DNA from: Gnetum montanum
Taxonomy: Eukaryota; Streptophyta; Gnetopsida; Gnetales; Gnetaceae
Direction: 5' to 3'
Assembly: GCA_015680685.1 (NCBI GenBank)
Contig: MNCI01002736.1
Location: 86,598-150,597, forward strand
DNA: 64,000 nt
The translations under genes and the position numbers were made by a program. Of the stretch, positions 61,313 through 64,000 are shown piece after piece. The stretch's first letter is position 1. Each line of letters begins with the position of its first letter. A model generated the notes under the pieces. It saw only the letters and a list, made by a program, of their open reading frames with translations, was not told where the DNA came from and made no database searches.

Positions 61313-62919
61313 ATGGCCCAAAATCACAGATTCGTATCTCTCCAACTTCCTACCTTCAATGGAGAGAATTATGAGTATTGGGCAATCAAGATGCAGACAT
61401 TTTTTATTTCATAAGATCTATGGGATTTTGTTGAAAATGGATTCAAAGATGTTGATCAAGTAACATTTCAAGCCTTGAAGGAAGAACAAAAGAATGAAGT
61501 CAAAATGCTTCATAAGAAAATGCAAAAGCATTATTCATCATCATTAACCTGGGTTAGATGTGACAATCTTTCCCAAAATTGTCATGCATTGAACTAGCAA
61601 AGTTGCATGGGATGCATTGGAGATTGCATACAAGGGATTATCAAAAGTTCGTGTTGTCAAGTTACAAGTATTAAGGAAAGATTTTGAATCTCTATGCATG
61701 CTAGATTCAAAGAATATTGATCAATACATTTGCCGATTTCAACAAGTTCGAAATGGACTTGAAGCTTGTGGAGAAATGTTTGAGGAAAGGCATGTTGTTG
61801 AAAAGATCCTTCGAAGTGTAACTAAACAATATGATCCCATCATCATGGCTGTTAAAGAAGCAAGAGATCTAAATAAGATTACCATGGTTGAGCTTATAGA
61901 AAGCTTGAGGACATATGAGCAATGGATTGCTGATCGTGAGGATTCAACAGCAAATGCATTTCAAGCATAATTTCAGAGGACTTCCAATCAAAATCAAAAT
62001 CAACATCAAAGATCCTTAGGTGGATCCTCATTCAAAGGATGCAAACGTGGTGGTGGCAAATTTGGAGGTTGTTGTCGTGGAAGATCAAATCAATTAAAGA
62101 AAAGTACGCATTGTGATTTTTGTGGTACCAACACTCACAATACTCTAGAATGTTGGTCTAGAAAGAAGTATGAAAAGAAAGGTAAAGCAAAAATTGTAGA
62201 ACATGAAGATCGGCAAAAGGATCAACAAAAAACTAAGCAATCATTTTATATTGAAAAGGAGGAAGATCAACTCCTAATCTCTACAAAGGTAGTAGATGCT
62301 GGCAACAACAATAATATTTGGTATGTTGCTACTGGGTGCAACAATAATATTTGGTATGTTGATACTAGGTGCAGCAATTACATGACAGGGAATAAGAAAT
62401 AGTTCACAAGTTTAGAAAAATATGATGAAAAGGAAACTACAGATAATGGAAAGAAGCTAACCATTACCAAGATTGGATTGTTTACCTTCACAACAACTTA
62501 AGGTAACAAATATGTTATTTCCCAAATCTATTTTGTTCTAAATCTTTCAAAGAATTTATTAAGTGTGGGGCAATTATGTTGCAATGGGTATCATGTTGAA
62601 TTTGAAAAAGATGTTTGTAAAATCTCTAAGGCTAATGATGATAAAGGTATCACCATTATCCCTATTAACAAGAATCAGATGTAAAAGTTGCAGATGCAAG
62701 ACAATGTTCATTGTCTCACTATCACAGAAGACACAACATGGTTATGGCATGCTCGATTAGGACATGTCAACTTTGGCTCAATGGACTGCATGCAAAAGGG
62801 AGAAATTGTAAGAGGTAAGCCAAAATTTTCTTTGCGAGATAATCATGATTCTAACATATGTCAACGAGGAAAATTTACAAAGTTGCCATTTCCTAAGAAA
62901 GAACATAGATCGATTAGGA
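61313..62919 (+). pseudogene. Second Ty1/copia gag-pol pseudogene, 5' half
   Basis: The gag opens MAQNHRFVSLQLPTFNGENY and YEYWAIKMQTFF, the usual start of copia gag. After frameshifts, 61617-61970 has the UBN2-type core (FESLCMLDSKNIDQYICRFQ, YDPIIMAVKEARDL, VELIESLRTYEQW). A basic Gly/Arg stretch and an intact zinc knuckle CDFCGTNTHNTLEC follow (about 62109-62150). The protease active-site segment is duplicated in tandem. GAG_pre-integrase is seen as WLWHARLGHVNFGSMDC and the CQRGKF motif. Then the sequence changes abruptly to a LINE, before the integrase core. Several stops are present; it is inactive. It is closer to the Tork/Retrofit style of gag than to the SIRE-like element, but the lineage is not certain. 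Confidence 0.8.
62308..62373 (+). repeat. 33-bp in-frame duplication of the copia protease active site
   Basis: Units 62308-62340 and 62341-62373 both begin ACAATAATATTTGGTATGTT. The first encodes WYVATGC and the second WYVDTRC; the family expectation is D-T/S-G. Confidence 0.88.
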
Positions 62920-62924
62920 TAGAG

Positions 62925-63964
62925 AGCTGTTTTAGGCGATGGCGAGCACAGGAGCGGAGGATCAGGCGAGAGCAGGAGTGGCAAATCTGACAAGCGCAGG
63001 AGCGGCGACTCAAGCAAGCAAAGGGGCGAACACGGGTAAACCGGCTAACACTAGAGCAGGACCCACAAACCCGAGGCTCGCCATGGGACACACAGGTGGC
63101 GGTGAACAGAAGGAAAGCGGGAAGGACCTGGTCAGGGCCAAACAGGACCACGGGGGGGATGCAGACCAAGCACCAAATGGGGAGATTGAGGCACAATCCC
63201 ATACAGACAACACCATGTGCCTCTGGGTCAGCGGACCCCTGATGGAGGGAGTCCAAACTATGCAACGGAGCCTCATTGGCCGTTTCGTGTCCCTAGGCGC
63301 TCGCCCGCAGATGGAGTTAATCTGCAGGTGGGTACAAGAAACCTGGAAGATTGGACAAGTGGAGGTCTGTAGCCTATCTGAGGAGTTGCTATTGTTCATT
63401 TTTCTGACTCAGCAAGCTAAGGACACGGTGTTGCTGGGGGGACCATAGTTCTATGGTGCTCGAGGGCTAGCTTTAACCCCTTGGCGACTGGGGGCACACC
63501 GTGAGATGGACCTATTTGCTCGGGCTCCGGTGTGGATGAGGGTGTCTGAGATTCCATGGGAGATGTTAAACCTGGAATTCCTGGAACATATGGCAGGGTT
63601 TTTCAGGGAGTTATGCAATCAATGGCACGGATGGGATTCGCCTGTTTCTGCGTGTGGCAAAATCTATTTGCCAAGGACCTCACCCAGGAAATAGTGTTGG
63701 AGCTCCCTGGAGAGGAGGAACACCTTCAGGTTGAGTTTGAAAACCTGGAGGTAGAGCTAGACATGGAACGGGGACTATAGGCCCCAGAAGACAGGGGAGG
63801 AGGTTGTGCATGCTGTGGGAAACCCGGTCACCATGAGGCTGACTATCAATTTTGGAGGGTTCGGCCAACGCGAGCGTAGGACCAGGTCCAGTGGCTGGTT
63901 GAGGGTGGGGACTAGGTTATGGTGAGACGTAAGGGCCGACCGAACCCACCACCAGATCAACCGT
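62925..63964 (+). pseudogene. LINE ORF1-like gene with DUF4283 and zinc knuckle, truncated
   Basis: Base composition turns GC-rich at about 62925. The frame from 62939 has an Ala/Gly-rich N-terminus, then the DUF4283 pattern: LIGRFVSLGARPQMELICRW, TWKIGQVEVCSLSEELLLF, KDTVLLGGP, a stop where the family has W, and FYGARGLALTPWR. After a frameshift near 63600-63650 the chain goes on as LTQEIVLELPGEEEHLQ and FENLEVE. A CCHC knuckle remnant reads CACCGKPGHHEADY, with the last Cys changed to Tyr. Plant L1-type LINEs carry this pair in the protein that binds element RNA. The reverse transcriptase would lie beyond the window. It interrupts a copia integrase region and is inactive. Confidence 0.8.
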
Positions 63965-63971
63965 CCCATCA

Positions 63972-64000
63972 CCCCCCCCCCCCCCCCCCCCCCCCCCCCC
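63972..64000. other. Poly-C run at the window end
   Basis: Twenty-nine C in a row to the last base. Such a run is unusual in this AT-rich DNA and could be real or an assembly or sequencing artefact. Confidence 0.9.

Noticed and set aside
62861-63265. 134-codon minus-strand frame
   Set aside because: It is antisense to the GC-rich LINE ORF1, where long shadow frames are expected.
1-64000. CRISPR arrays, bacterial operons, integrons or phage genes
   Set aside because: None seen; introns, LTR elements and SINEs show this is plant nuclear DNA.

Overview
The window is a piece of a large, repeat-rich seed-plant nuclear genome, most likely a gymnosperm. That placement is inference: long introns stuffed with nested LTR elements, very low gene density, decayed retrotransposons and an assembly gap, with no bacterial or organellar signal. 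Two host genes can be supported. The first is a ten-exon gene on the + strand (8944-20112) for a 354-residue TMEM120/TMPIT-family membrane protein; every junction is GT-AG and the phases close exactly. The second, on the - strand, is the 3' part of a BolA2-like gene (52294-52800): a 175-bp terminal exon and a 23-bp micro-exon. Its first exon was not found.

Almost everything else is transposable-element DNA. Family F1 is a Ty3-type, probably non-autonomous LTR retrotransposon with a decayed tRNA-Asp-type primer site and an Athila/Tat-like gag. Its one complete copy here carries a second long coiled-coil frame where pol would be expected. F1 is present as a partial element at the left edge (1-4617), a solo LTR in intron 8 of the TMEM120 gene (16234-17076), a complete minus-strand element (23351-45969) and a complete plus-strand element (28166-37537). 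The last sits inside the 5' LTR of a SIRE-like Ty1/copia element (28147-43724), which itself sits inside the minus-strand F1 element. This three-level nest is supported by target-site duplications: ATTAT for the outer F1, a one-mismatch (A/G)TTTT for the copia and TATGT for the inner F1.

Region by region: 1-4617 F1 element; 4618-7529 minus-strand Ty3 gag, primer site and LTR remnant; about 7546-7671 SINE; 7690-8943 upstream region of the TMEM120 gene; 8944-20112 the gene, whose 5.7-kb intron 8 holds an LTR copy split by a 1.08-kb solo LTR, a tRNA-derived SINE split by the F1 solo LTR, a 64-bp tandem duplication and a second SINE; 20113-23345 3' flank with F1-related fragments; 23346-45974 the nest; 45975-52290 largely unrecognised DNA with a 219-bp tandem pair; 52294-52800 BolA2; 52801-59227 mostly unrecognised with a minisatellite; 59228-60215 three SINE copies; 61264-62919 a second, decayed copia 5' half; 62925-63970 LINE ORF1 (DUF4283 plus zinc knuckle); 63972-64000 a poly-C run.

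The most interesting signals are a stem-loop in all six F1 LTRs, in which one copy has changed both arms completely yet kept full complementarity inside conserved flanks; arrays of short palindromes, often with an ACGT core, in the U3 regions of three different LTR families; and a U3-like promoter module plus a splice-acceptor-like site in front of the F1 coiled-coil frame.
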